From contig MWJO01000073.1 of NCBI GenBank assembly GCA_002027195.1, positions 1-43,778 of the forward strand: DNA of 43,778 bases, read 5' to 3'. This document shows positions 25,159 to 34,607 of the stretch, piece by piece; position 1 is the stretch's first letter, and every line of letters begins with the position of its first letter. This DNA is from Streptomyces sp. GKU 895 (lineage in GTDB: Bacteria > Actinomycetota > Actinomycetes > Streptomycetales > Streptomycetaceae). Position numbers and translations under genes: made by a program. The notes below the pieces were generated by a model that saw only the letters and a program-made list of their open reading frames with translations, had not been told where the DNA came from and ran no database searches.

Positions 25159-28100
25159 ATGCGCGACAGAACCACGAGCGCCTCGCTGGCCGCCCTGCTG
25201 GTGGCGGGGCTGATGACGGGCGTCTCGGTGGCCGCCACGGGATCCGGCCTGGGCGTACGGACGCAGGGCACCGCCACGGTCGCGTCGCCCGGCAGCCCCG
25301 GCCTCGGTGTACGGACGCAGGACACCGCCACGGTCGCGTCGCCCGGCAGCCCCAGACTCGGCGCGCGGGCCGCGGGCTCCGCCTCCGCGGCCGGCCGGTA
25401 CGTCACCCTCCTCACCGGCGACCGGGTCCGGCTGGACGCCCGGGGCCGGGTGACGGGTGTTCAGCGTGCCCCGGGCCGTGAGCACGTCCCGGTGTCCGTG
25501 CGCGGCGTCGGGGGCGATCAGTACGTCGTGCCCGCCGACGCCGCCGCCCTGATCGGCCAAGGCGTCCTGGACATGCGGCTGTTCGACGTCAGCGGCCTGA
25601 TACGCGCCGGCTACGACGACACCCGGCGCCGCACGCTCCCGCTGATCGTGTCGTACGAGGGGAAGCCCGCCCAGCGCGGCAGCACCCAGAAGTCACTGGT
25701 CGCGGACAGCGACGCCACCGTGCGCCGGGAGCTGCCCAGCGTGGCGGGCGCGGCCATCACCCTGCCCAAGGCCGGGGCCGACGACATGTGGCAGGCCCTC
25801 ACCGAGGGGAAGGGAGTCGCGCGGGTCTGGCTGGACGGCCGCTTCAAGGCGCCGGCGGACGAAGACGGGGCGAACGCCGGGGAATCGGGCGGCAGCGTCA
25901 CTCAGATCGGCGCCCCGGCCGCCTGGGCGGCCGGATACGACGGCAAGGGCGTCAAGGTCGCCGTCCTGGACACCGGCGTCGACACCACGCACCCGGACCT
26001 CGCCTCGGCGGTGACGGCGGCGAAGGACTTCAGCGGCACCGGCAGCACCGACGACAAGGCCGGCCACGGCACGCATGTCGCGGCGACGGTGGCGGGCTCG
26101 GGGGCCCGCTCCGGCGGGCGCTACAAGGGGGTCGCACCCGGCGCGGAGATCCTCGACGCGAAGGTGCTGAACGACGACGGCGAGGGCACCGACTCGTCCG
26201 TCATCGCCGGCCTGGAGTGGGCCGCCGGGCAGGGCGCCAAGGTGGCCAACCTCAGCCTGGGCCAGACCGACACCCCGGGGGAGGACCCGGTCGAGGCGGC
26301 GGTGAACGCCCTCTCGAAGAGCACCGGCATGCTCACCGTCGCCGCGGCCGGCAACGAGGGCCCCGACGCCGGAACCGTCGGCTCCCCGGGGGCCGCGGAG
26401 TCGGCGCTCACCGTGGGCGCCGTCGACGGCGAGGACCGGCTCGCCGAATTCTCCAGCACCGGCCCGACCGCCGACAACGCACTGAAACCGGACCTCATGG
26501 CGCCCGGCGTGGACATCGTCTCGGCGAGGGCGGCGCACGGCCACATGGGCGACCCGGCGGCCGACGGCTACGTCTCCATGTCCGGTACGTCGATGGCGAC
26601 GCCGCATGCCGCGGGTGCGGCCGCGATCCTCGCCCAGCGGCACCCCGACTGGACCGGAGCCCGGATCAAGCAGGCGCTCACCGCGTCCACCACCCCGACC
26701 ACCGGCGCGACCGGCTACCAACAGGGGACGGGCCGGCTCGACGTGTCCCGGGCACTTCAGGGGGAGGTGGCGAGCGAACAGACCTCCGTCTCCTTCGGCA
26801 AGCAGCTGTGGCCCCACACCGACGACCGGCCGCTCACCCGGCACATCACCTACCGCAACGACGGCGACCACCCCGTCACCCTGGACCTGACGGCCGGCGC
26901 GACCGGCCCCGGAGGCAGCACGGCCCCCGAAGGCATGTTCACGCTGAGCACCACACAGCTCACCGTCCCGGCGGGCGGCACCGCCGACGTCGACCTCACC
27001 GCGGACACCCGCGTCGAGGCGGCGAACGGCACCTACTCGGGCACGCTGGTCGCCACCGCGCGCAACGGCACTGACCCCACGACCGCCGCCCCTACGGCCG
27101 TACGGACCGCCTTCGGTGTCATACGCGAGGCCGAGGCACACGACCTCACCCTGAAGTTCCTCGACCGCGGCGGCCGGCCCGTGAGCGCGCCGCTGACCGA
27201 GATCCTCGCCTACTCGGGCACGTACTGGACCACGAACCTCAGGGACTCCGAGCAGATCTCCAAGGGCGTGTACCGGGTGCGGGTCCCGCGCGGCGACTAC
27301 GTCGTGGACACCGTGCTGGAAGGCGCCGAGGGCACCTCCGCGCTGGTCCGGCCCCGGCTCTCCGTCACCGGGGACACCACGGTCGTCTTCGACGCGCGCA
27401 GGGCGAAGCCGGTCGGGATCACCGCGCCGCGGGGGGCGAAGATGTCGGACGGCCAGCTCAACGTCGCCGTGGGCACCGGAAGCGGTTCGCACAACAGCAC
27501 CCTGTTCTGGGGGACGTTCAAGAACCTGCGCACCGCGACCCTGGGACCGGCCGCCCCGGCCGGGAGGCTCAGCACGCAGCTCGGCGGCCTGTGGCAGAAG
27601 GACAGCACCACCTACCACCTGCTGTACAACCTGCCCGACCGCTTCCCCACCGGCTACCGGCACACCACGCGCATGGCCGAACTGGCCCTGCTGAAGCGGA
27701 ACTTCGGCTCGTCCGCCGCCCACCGCAAGGGCATCGTCAACGTCCTGTGGAGCGGCCCCACCCTGTCGCTGGGAACGGTGAGCGACCCCTTCCCGCTGCC
27801 GACGACCGCGAAGATCTACGTCACCACGCCCAAGGGCTTCCAGTGGACGGCCAACCTGGGCCAGCGAAACGCCTCCGGAGACGAGGATGACGTCTTCTAC
27901 GGCACGGAGCGCGCGAGGTCGTACCGGGCGGGCCGGACCTACGCGGCCACGTACAACGTCGGTGTCTTCAGCCCGATCACCGGCGGCCCGTACGGCGCAC
28001 GGCGCGACGGCGACACCCTGGACCTGTGCGTCCCCGACCTCGCCGACGGGGCCGGTCATCCCGCCTCCTCCGTCGCCGAACGCCACACCACGGTCACCGC

Positions 28101-28200
28101 GGACGGCGGCACCCTGCTCGACAACGACGGCGACCTCTGCCAGACCGTGGAGAAGCTCCCGCCCCGCCCCCGGCCCGCTACACGATCCGCACGGACCTGA
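25159..28200 (+). CDS. Secreted S8 subtilisin-like serine protease (frame broken near the C-terminus)
   Basis: The open part is 1013 aa. Signal peptide in residues 1-25 (SLAALLVAGLMTGVSVAA), a duplicated 18-residue segment (30-65), a propeptide-like region to about 245, then the peptidase domain with D271 (VLDTGVD), H303 (GHGTHVA) and S478 (SGTSMATPH); AAGNE at 396-400 carries the oxyanion Asn. Beta-rich domains follow. The frame ends early in C-runs near 28167 and continues in another frame to 28598; the corrected protein is about 1146 aa. It starts directly after the CU044_5270 stop, so it is the third gene of the sigma operon. Confidence 0.93.
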   Translation: MRDRTTSASLAALLVAGLMTGVSVAATGSGLGVRTQGTATVASPGSPGLGVRTQDTATVASPGSPRLGARAAGSASAAGRYVTLLTGDRVRLDARGRVTGVQRAPGREHVPVSVRGVGGDQYVVPADAAALIGQGVLDMRLFDVSGLIRAGYDDTRRRTLPLIVSYEGKPAQRGSTQKSLVADSDATVRRELPSVAGAAITLPKAGADDMWQALTEGKGVARVWLDGRFKAPADEDGANAGESGGSVTQIGAPAAWAAGYDGKGVKVAVLDTGVDTTHPDLASAVTAAKDFSGTGSTDDKAGHGTHVAATVAGSGARSGGRYKGVAPGAEILDAKVLNDDGEGTDSSVIAGLEWAAGQGAKVANLSLGQTDTPGEDPVEAAVNALSKSTGMLTVAAAGNEGPDAGTVGSPGAAESALTVGAVDGEDRLAEFSSTGPTADNALKPDLMAPGVDIVSARAAHGHMGDPAADGYVSMSGTSMATPHAAGAAAILAQRHPDWTGARIKQALTASTTPTTGATGYQQGTGRLDVSRALQGEVASEQTSVSFGKQLWPHTDDRPLTRHITYRNDGDHPVTLDLTAGATGPGGSTAPEGMFTLSTTQLTVPAGGTADVDLTADTRVEAANGTYSGTLVATARNGTDPTTAAPTAVRTAFGVIREAEAHDLTLKFLDRGGRPVSAPLTEILAYSGTYWTTNLRDSEQISKGVYRVRVPRGDYVVDTVLEGAEGTSALVRPRLSVTGDTTVVFDARRAKPVGITAPRGAKMSDGQLNVAVGTGSGSHNSTLFWGTFKNLRTATLGPAAPAGRLSTQLGGLWQKDSTTYHLLYNLPDRFPTGYRHTTRMAELALLKRNFGSSAAHRKGIVNVLWSGPTLSLGTVSDPFPLPTTAKIYVTTPKGFQWTANLGQRNASGDEDDVFYGTERARSYRAGRTYAATYNVGVFSPITGGPYGARRDGDTLDLCVPDLADGAGHPASSVAERHTTVTADGGTLLDNDGDLCQTVEKLPPRPRPATRSART
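25246..25353 (+). repeat. 54-bp tandem duplication in the protease N-terminus
   Basis: Two near-identical 54-bp units (25246-25299 and 25300-25353) encode GLGVRTQGTATVASPGSP and GLGVRTQDTATVASPGSP, and a third partial unit follows (RLGAR). It lies between signal peptide and propeptide, is in frame, and lengthens the linker. Confidence 0.9.
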
Positions 28201-28598
28201 CCCGCCCGCCGGGCGTGGCCACGACCACGACCCGCCTGACAGCGGCCTGGACCTTCACCTCCAGCCCCTCCGACTCCGCCCCCCCTGCCCCTCTCCACGG
28301 TCCGCTTCCATCCGAAGCTGACCCCCGACCGGCACGGCCCCCCGCGGGCCGCCGCACCACGATCCCCCTCTCCCTCCAGGGCCCGGCGGCCACCCACCTG
28401 AAGTCCCTGACGGTGAAGGTCTCCTACGACGCCGGCAGGACCTGGTCCCCCGCCCCGGTGACCACCACCCACGGCAAGAGGACCCTCACCCTGACCCACC
28501 CGGAAGACGCCCGCTCGGTCTCCCTCGCATCCACCCTGACCGACACCACCGGCAACACCTACGCGGTGACGATCCTGAAGGCGTACCTCCTGACCTGA
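28172..28598 (+). pseudogene. C-terminal end of the S8 protease in shifted frames
   Basis: After 28171 the protein continues as ARYTIRTDLTRPPGVATTTT..., with two further compensating shifts at C-runs 28279-28285 and 28338-28343 (LSTVRFHPKLTPDRHGPP read between them). It ends TDTTGNTYAVTILKAYLLT. The piece is a beta-rich domain seen at the end of large Streptomyces subtilases. Three single-base corrections join it to the main reading frame, so I take it as part of the same gene. Confidence 0.8.
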
Positions 28599-28637
28599 CA
28601 CGGTCCGGCACGCGCGCGGCACGACGCCTGAACGGCC

Positions 28638-28677
28638 AAGGGCCGGCCCGGGAGGAAAACCTCCTGAGCCGGCCCTT
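28638..28677 (+). terminator. Terminator of the sigma/protease operon
   Basis: AAGGGCCGGC (28638-28647) pairs with GCCGGCCCTT (28668-28677), and GGAGG-AAAA-CCTCC forms an inner stem. It lies just before the tRNA gene on the opposite strand. Confidence 0.75.
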
Positions 28678-28684
28678 CAGTCTG

Positions 28685-28757
28685 TGCCCCCGGCAGGATT
28701 CGAACCTGCGACACCCGCTTTAGGAGAGCGGTGCTCTATCCCCTGAGCTACGAAGGC
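28685..28757 (-). tRNA. tRNA-Arg (anticodon CCU)
   Basis: A 73-nt cloverleaf on the minus strand. The D-arm is GCTCAGGGGATAGAGC, the anticodon loop reads CTCCTAA with CCU pairing to AGG, and the T-arm is GCAGGTTCGAATCCTGC. The acceptor stem GCCTTCG pairs with CGGGGGC through two adjacent U-G wobbles. CCA is not encoded. Confidence 0.96.
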
Positions 28758-28826
28758 TGGGTTGCGACGAGGATCTCGGTGAGATCCGCGACCAGCCTAG
28801 CGGATAAGGGATGGGGGATGGGAAGG

Positions 28827-30521
28827 TCAGGCGGTGGGGACGCGGGTGAAGCGGTCCGCCGTGTGGAAGTCCTGCTCGATCGCCGTCGCGGTGGCCCGGA
28901 GTTCCGGCAGCAGGTCGCTCACGCACTCCGCGGGGGTGCGACGGGTGGTGTGCATGGCGGTGTTCAGTGCCGCGACCACCCGGCCCCGGTGGTCGCGGAC
29001 CGGCACCGCGATCGAGCGCAGGCCCGCCTCCAGTTCCTCGTCGACCAGGGCGTACCCCTGGGCGTGAACCTCGGTCAGGAGCCGGTGGAGGGCCGCGGGG
29101 TCGGTGACGGTGCGCGGGGTCAGCGGGCGCGGTTCGCCCAGGGTGCGGCGGCTCCGCGGGAGGTCGGCCAGCAGGACCCGGCCCATGGAGGTCGCGTAGG
29201 CGGGGAGCCGGGTGCCGACGGTGAGGTTCACGCTCATCACACGGTTGGTGGCGACCCGGGCCGTGTACTGGATCTCGTCGCCGGCCGGGGTGAGCACCGC
29301 CAGGGACGCCGACTCGTGGATGCGGGAGGCGAGGTCCGCCAGGTGCGGGGTCGCGATCTCGGCCAGTGAGGTCCGGGCGAGCGCCGGGAAGCCCAGGCTC
29401 AGCACCCGGGGGGTGAGGGTGAAGGTGCGGTGCGCGGTCGCGGTGACGAGACCCAGGTGCTCGTAGGTGATCAGGGCGCGGCGGGCCGTGGCCCGTGCCA
29501 GCCCCGTCGCCTTCGCGACCTCCGTCAGGGTCAGCGCGGCCCGGCCCTCGCCGAACGCCGTCAGCACGGTCAGGCCCCGTGCCAGGGACTCCACGAACCC
29601 CCGGCCGAGCTCCTGCTTGGAGGCCCCGGTCCAGACCGCCAGGCCCGACGGACCGGCCCCCGGCTCCGGCGCGGACGGCGGCCGGCGCAGTTCCCGCTCC
29701 ATGTCCGCCACCGCCACCCGCAGCCGCGGCAGCAGCGTCTCGCGCAGACCGGCCGCGGTGTGCCGGCTGGTGTGGCTGACCACGCTCGCCGCGCACGCGA
29801 TCCGTCCGGTGTGCGGGTCGCGCACCGGCACCGCGACCGCCACCAGGCCCGGTTCGATCAGCTGGTCGTCCAACGCCCACCCGTCGACGGCCGCTTGCGT
29901 CGCCCGGCGCTCGAACTCCTCGTCCGGCCAGGGGTGTTCGCGGGGCGGTACGGCGGGAAAGCCCCGGTCCTCGGGGTCGGCCGCCCGGCGTTCCCGCCAC
30001 GCCCGCCGGTCCGCGTCCGTCCACTCCGTCGCGAACAGGGCGCCGGGCGCGGTGCGTTCGGCCGGGAGCAGGTCGCCGATGCGGAAGCTGAGGGACATCG
30101 CGCGGCGCCGGGTGGCCTGGTGGATGAAGCGGATGCCGTCGCGGTCGGCGACCGCCAGGGACACCGACTCGTCGAGCTCGTCGGCCAGTTCGTCGGCGCG
30201 CGCGTCCAGCAGCGCGGGCAGTCGCAGGGCGGCCAGATAGGCGTTGCCGAGTTCCATCAGCCGGGGGGTGAGGACCACGTCCCGGCCGTCGAGGCGGACG
30301 TACCCCATGCGGGCGAGGGTGGCGGTGATGCGGTCGACCGTGGAGCGCGCGAGCCCGGTCGCCCGCTCCAGCGCGCTCGGGCTCAGCGTCCCGCCCGCCT
30401 CGGTCAGCTCCCGCAGCACGGCGACGCCACGGATCAACGGCGCGACCGCCTCCGCCGGGACGGCGGCGGGGTCCCTCACATCCACGGCGTCATCCATGGT
30501 CGGGGTCGTCTTCGCGGGCAT
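28827..30521 (-). CDS. Fused double IclR-family transcriptional regulator
   Basis: A 564-aa protein made of two complete IclR units. Unit 1 (about 28-275) has a winged helix (IRGVAVLRELTEAGGTLSPS, LERATGLARSTVDRITATLA) and effector domain; unit 2 (about 308-555) repeats it (LARGLTVLTAFGEG, LTEVAKATGLARATARRALI) with its own effector domain. Usual IclR proteins are about 250 aa, so this is twice that length. IclR proteins commonly control aromatic and organic acid catabolism. CGGAG lies five bases before the ATG. No adjacent catabolic operon reveals its target. Confidence 0.92.
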   Translation of the reverse strand: MPAKTTPTMDDAVDVRDPAAVPAEAVAPLIRGVAVLRELTEAGGTLSPSALERATGLARSTVDRITATLARMGYVRLDGRDVVLTPRLMELGNAYLAALRLPALLDARADELADELDESVSLAVADRDGIRFIHQATRRRAMSLSFRIGDLLPAERTAPGALFATEWTDADRRAWRERRAADPEDRGFPAVPPREHPWPDEEFERRATQAAVDGWALDDQLIEPGLVAVAVPVRDPHTGRIACAASVVSHTSRHTAAGLRETLLPRLRVAVADMERELRRPPSAPEPGAGPSGLAVWTGASKQELGRGFVESLARGLTVLTAFGEGRAALTLTEVAKATGLARATARRALITYEHLGLVTATAHRTFTLTPRVLSLGFPALARTSLAEIATPHLADLASRIHESASLAVLTPAGDEIQYTARVATNRVMSVNLTVGTRLPAYATSMGRVLLADLPRSRRTLGEPRPLTPRTVTDPAALHRLLTEVHAQGYALVDEELEAGLRSIAVPVRDHRGRVVAALNTAMHTTRRTPAECVSDLLPELRATATAIEQDFHTADRFTRVPTA

Positions 30522-30610
30522 CGGCTCTCCGGTACGGCAGTCACAGGAGCCCTACGGTAATCCGGCGAACGCCGTCCGGTCCGTACCGCGTCCGAGGCCC
30601 GCCCCGCCCC

Positions 30611-31897
30611 TCAGCCCCGCGTGACCCGCACCCGGTAGTCCCCGGACAGGTCCACCCCCGTCACCTCGATCCGGATGTGTCGCTTCCGGTCGCGGAAGAC
30701 CTGGCCCGGGGTGAAGGGCGCGTCCGAGAGTTCCGCGTGGACGTTGGGGCTGCGGGTGCAGCCGCCGCTGTCGCGGCGGGCGTCGTAGACCGTGACCGGG
30801 CCCATCCCGGTGTCGACGTCCGCGTTCACCTTGTAGATCAGCGCACCCGGCCGGCACACCGCCTCGTCGTTGCCCTCGCGGGTGCGCAGCTCCACGGCGT
30901 ACCCGGTGCGGCCGCTGACCGGGACGAAGAGCAGCTTGGAGCCGCCGGCGCGGGCCATCGGGGTGAGCGTGTACTCGGTGGGCCCGGGGGTCGTCACACA
31001 GGTGACCTGTGAGGCGTCCAGCCAGCCCAGCTTCCATTTGTGCCAGCCGAGGAGGTCGTTGTTGGCGCCCCAGTCCTCGCTCATGATGTCCCAGTGCCCG
31101 ACCGCGCCGCCGCCGTTCGCCGTGTAGAGGTCGGGCAGGCCGAAGACATGGCCGTTCTCGTGCGGCAGCACCCGGTAGCCGGTCTGCGCGAAGGAGCCGG
31201 AGCCGTCGTCCTGCCGGGAGTAGACGAAGGACGCGTTGGCGACCGGCACGCCGTCGGCGACCGGGGCGTCCGGGTTGCCGGCGAAGGTCACCGACAGCAC
31301 CGTGTCCAGCGCCGAGGGCCCGGCGTCCGGGGTGACCAGCACGTTCAGGAAGTCGTACGACCGGAAGTCCACCTTCGGATCGGCCGCGGCCACGATGTCC
31401 TGGACCAGCTCCCGGTAGCCGGGGTCGAAGGGCGCGCCGCGCTCTATGCCGTAGGACGCGAAGGGCTTCGGCATCCGCAGCCAGGTCGGGATCGGTGTCT
31501 CGGGGCGGTAGTCGAGGCGGCCGTAGGAGCTGGTGCGGAACCATTCCCGGGTCTGCGGGAAGAACTCGCGGAAGCGGTCGAGGGCGGGGCCGCGGCCCGG
31601 GGCGTCGGAGAAGTCGATCATCAGGGTGAGGGCGCGGACGGTGCCGGTGGAGCGGGAGTAGCCGCCGGTGGTGGGGACGCCCTCGGACATCTGGATCGCG
31701 GCGCCGCCGCGGATCAGACAGGGGCCGTGGGCGGAGGTGCGGGCCAGGGCGATCGGTCCGGCGCCCGCGGGTGCGGGGATCGCCGTGCGGTGGCCCGTGC
31801 CGGCCGAGGTGCTGACCACCAGGGTCAGCGCGGTCACGGACATGAGAGCGGCGACGCGGCGCGGGCGTATCCGACGGCTGGTCTGCGTGTGCTGCAT
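30611..31897 (-). CDS. Secreted M6-type metalloprotease
   Basis: A 428-aa exported protease. The signal peptide covers about residues 1-35 (RRVAALMSVTALTLVVSTSA). The zinc site is H246-E-N-G-H250 followed by VFGLPD with D256, the extended HExxHxxGxxD pattern of M6 (immune-inhibitor-A-like) peptidases. The C-terminal 130 residues are beta-rich. It lies 89 bp downstream of the double IclR gene's start on the same strand, reading away from the TetR gene at 32177. Confidence 0.9.
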   Translation of the reverse strand: MQHTQTSRRIRPRRVAALMSVTALTLVVSTSAGTGHRTAIPAPAGAGPIALARTSAHGPCLIRGGAAIQMSEGVPTTGGYSRSTGTVRALTLMIDFSDAPGRGPALDRFREFFPQTREWFRTSSYGRLDYRPETPIPTWLRMPKPFASYGIERGAPFDPGYRELVQDIVAAADPKVDFRSYDFLNVLVTPDAGPSALDTVLSVTFAGNPDAPVADGVPVANASFVYSRQDDGSGSFAQTGYRVLPHENGHVFGLPDLYTANGGGAVGHWDIMSEDWGANNDLLGWHKWKLGWLDASQVTCVTTPGPTEYTLTPMARAGGSKLLFVPVSGRTGYAVELRTREGNDEAVCRPGALIYKVNADVDTGMGPVTVYDARRDSGGCTRSPNVHAELSDAPFTPGQVFRDRKRHIRIEVTGVDLSGDYRVRVTRG

Positions 31898-32018
31898 GCA
31901 CGGCCCTCTCCGTCCACGGCAGCCGTCTGACCACGGACTGCGCCCTTTCGCTCACCCTGGGTCGAGGGCTGCGCGGGCGCGCGCTGGAGGGGCCGAACGT
32001 GGGTTTCTCGGAGGAGAG

Positions 32019-32038
32019 GATGTGACTCAGGTCACATC
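32019..32038. promoter_or_regulatory. CRP-like palindrome
   Basis: GATGTGAC-TCAG-GTCACATC is a perfect 20-bp palindrome containing TGTGA-N6-TCACA, the recognition pattern of CRP/FNR-family regulators. It lies roughly midway between the divergent M6 protease (31897) and TetR (32177) starts. Confidence 0.65.
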
Positions 32039-32064
32039 AAATCTTCCTCTCAACCCGAAATAAC

Positions 32065-32121
32065 CGGGGAGCGTCTCCCCGTTTAGAAGGGTGTTCGCGC
32101 GAAACGGGGAGCACTTCCCCG
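32065..32121 (+). promoter_or_regulatory. Pair of matching operators upstream of tetR
   Basis: CGGGGAG-CGT-CTCCCCG (32065-32081, perfect) and CGGGGA-GCACT-TCCCCG (32105-32121) share the same arms and lie about 40 bp centre to centre, near four helical turns. They are probably binding sites for the TetR protein encoded at 32177. Confidence 0.65.
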
Positions 32122-32176
32122 GATCGCAAGAGCCAGCAGATCCAGCCGAAGCAACCCCCACTCCGAGGAGTACGCC

Positions 32177-32818
32177 GTGACCGCGACCACTGTGCAGAAG
32201 AAGGTGACCCGGCCCCGCGCCGACGCCCTGCGCAACCGGGAGCGGATCGTCACCGCCGCCCGGGAGATGTTCACCGAGTTCGGCCCCGATGTGCCGCTCG
32301 ACGAGATCGCCCGCCGCGCCGGCGTCGGCAACGCCACGGTGTACCGGAACTTCCCCGACCGCGACGCGCTGGTCCGCGAGGTCGTCTGCTCCGTCATGGA
32401 CCGGACGTCCGAGGCGGCCGAGGTCGCGCTCGCCGCGACCGGGGACGCCTTCGAGGCGCTGGAGCGCTTCGTGCACGCGTCCGCCGACGAGCGGATCGCC
32501 GCCCTGTGCCCGATGGTGCAGAGCACCTTCGACCAGCACCACCCCGACCTGGTGGCGTCACGGGAACGGATCGAGCACCTCGTCGAGGAGCTCATGGACC
32601 GGGCCAGGAAGGCCGGCCAGCTCCGTGCCGACGTGAGTGTCGGTGACGTGATGGTCGCCGTGTCCCAGCTGTCCCGGCCCCCGGCCGGCACCGGCTGCGG
32701 CGTCGCCGACCGTTTCCTGCACCGCACGCTCCAGCTGTTCCTCGACGGATTGCGGGCCCCGGCCCGCTCGATCCTGCCGGGCACGGCCCTGAGCATGGAG
32801 GACCTCCGCCGAGCCTGA
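32177..32818 (+). CDS. TetR-family repressor
   Basis: A 213-aa TetR protein. The helix-turn-helix spans about residues 18-65 (RERIVTAAREMFTEFG, LDEIARRAGVGNATVYRNFPDRDAL). The C-terminal ligand domain has no recognisable specificity. GTG 32177 follows GAGGAG. It precedes the DHA2 exporter at 32973 on the same strand and probably controls it and itself via the two upstream palindromes. Confidence 0.93.
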   Translation: MTATTVQKKVTRPRADALRNRERIVTAAREMFTEFGPDVPLDEIARRAGVGNATVYRNFPDRDALVREVVCSVMDRTSEAAEVALAATGDAFEALERFVHASADERIAALCPMVQSTFDQHHPDLVASRERIEHLVEELMDRARKAGQLRADVSVGDVMVAVSQLSRPPAGTGCGVADRFLHRTLQLFLDGLRAPARSILPGTALSMEDLRRA

Positions 32819-32972
32819 CCGATCAGTCCTGACCGACCGTCCTGACCGATGAGTTCAGGGCGCCGCCGCAGTCCACATCCACATCACCACGACTCGTCCC
32901 GGCCGTCACCGATGACCGGCCGTCCCCTCACCACTCCTTTTTCCGTCACGCAGTCCCGAAGTGGGTACCCTC

Positions 32973-34513
32973 ATGTCCGAAACAGCCTCCAAGGCTCCCG
33001 GCGCACCGGCCACGTCCGGTGACGCCAACCGCTGGAAGGCGCTCGTCTTCATCGCGCTCGCCCAGCTGATGGTCGTCCTCGACGCCACCATCGTGAACAT
33101 CGCCCTGCCGTCGGCCCAGACCGACCTCGGCATCTCCGACGGCAACCGGCAGTGGGTCGTCACGGCCTACGCCCTCGCCTTCGGTGGCCTCCTCCTCTTC
33201 GGCGGCCGGATCGCGACCTGTGGGGCCGCAAGAACGCCTTCGTCGTCGGCCTGATCGGCTTCGCCGCCGCCTCCGCGCTCGGCGGCGCGGCCCAGAACCA
33301 GGGCATGATGTTCGGCGCCCGCGCCCTCCAGGGTGTCTTCGGCGCGCTGCTCGCACCCGCCGCGCTCTCCCTGCTCGCCGTGATGTTCACGGACGCCAAG
33401 GAGCGCGCCAAGGCGTTCGGCATCTACGGCGCCATCGCCGGTGGTGGCGGTGCCGTCGGCTTCATCCTCGGCGGTGTGCTGACCGAGTACATGGACTGGC
33501 GCTGGACGTTCTTCGTCAACATCCCGTTCGCCATCGTCGCCGCGCTCGGCGCCTACTTCGTCATCCGTGAGCCCGAGGGCGGCCGCAACCGCAACCCGCT
33601 CGACATCCCCGGCGTCCTGCTCTCCACCCTGGGCCTGGTCGCGCTGGTCTACGGCTTCACCCGCGCCGAGTCCGACGGCTGGGGCGACTCCGTGACCGTG
33701 GGCATGTTCGTCGCCTCCGCGGTCCTGCTGATCGCCTTCGTCGTCACCGAGGCCAAGGTCAAGGCCCCGCTGCTGCCGCTGCGCGTGGTGACCGACCGCA
33801 ACCGCGGCGGCATCTACCTCTCGCTCGGTATCGCGATCATCGCGATGTTCGGCACGTTCCTGTTCCTGACCTACTACCTCCAGGTCGTGAAGGGCTTCTC
33901 GCCGATCAAGACCGGCTTCGCGTTCATGCCGATGATCGTCGGCATGATGGTCGGCTCGACCCAGATCGGGACCCGTCTGATGACCCGGCTGCCGGCCCGC
34001 CTGCTGATGGGCCCCGGCTTCCTGGTCGCCGCGGTCGGCATGCTGCTGATGACGCAGCTGGAGATCGGCTCGTCGTACGCCTCGACGATCCTGCCCGCGA
34101 TGCTGCTGCTCGGTCTCGGCATGGGTACGGCGTTCATGCCGGCCATGTCCCTGGCCACGCTGGGCGTCGAGCCCCGGGACGCCGGTGTCGCCTCCGCGAT
34201 GGTCAACACCTCGCAGCAGGTGGGCGGCGCGATCGGTACGGCCCTGCTGAACACGATCGCCGCGTCCGCGACGACCGCGTACATCAAGGACCACATCGGT
34301 TCCGCGACCTCCAAGTCGCAGCAGCAGCTGGTCGCCCTCGAGGGCCAGGTGCACGGCTACACCAACGCGATCTGGTTCGCGGTCGGCATGCTGGTCCTCG
34401 CCGCGGTCATCGTGGTGACCCTGGTCAACGCCGGCCGCCCGGACACGGGTGCCGTGGCCGCTTCCGGCGAGGGCGCCGAGGACGAGGTGCCGGTCCCGGT
34501 CGTCGCCCACTGA
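32973..34513 (+). CDS. DHA2-type MFS drug exporter (one frameshift here)
   Basis: After one-base correction a 513-aa, 14-helix H+-antiporter of the EmrB/QacA type. Family signs are LMVVLDATIVNIALPSAQ in helix 1, GGRIADLWGRKNAFV (motif A) and ALQGVFGALLAPAALSLL. The frame breaks at about 33213 inside motif A, where ATC-GC-GAC needs one added base; the gene length plus one is divisible by three. ATG 32973 (MSETASKAP) is the likely start. It probably exports a toxic compound under control of the upstream TetR. Confidence 0.9.
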
Positions 34514-34548
34514 CGACGACGACCGTCCGGTCGTACCCCTTCGTGCTC

Positions 34549-34587
34549 GTCGTACGTGCGGGGATGGGGACGCTCCGCACGTACGAC
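34549..34587. terminator. Bidirectional terminator between exporter and MarR gene
   Basis: GTCGTACGTGCGG (34549-34561) and CCGCACGTACGAC (34575-34587) form a perfect 13-bp stem with a 13-base loop between convergent genes. Confidence 0.8.
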
Positions 34588-34607
34588 CTCTGAGGACCTG
34601 TCCTGGC

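Noticed and set aside
32094..32103. TTCGCGCGAA palindrome between the tetR operators
   Set aside because: Short and common in GC-rich DNA; the flanking matched operators are more convincing.
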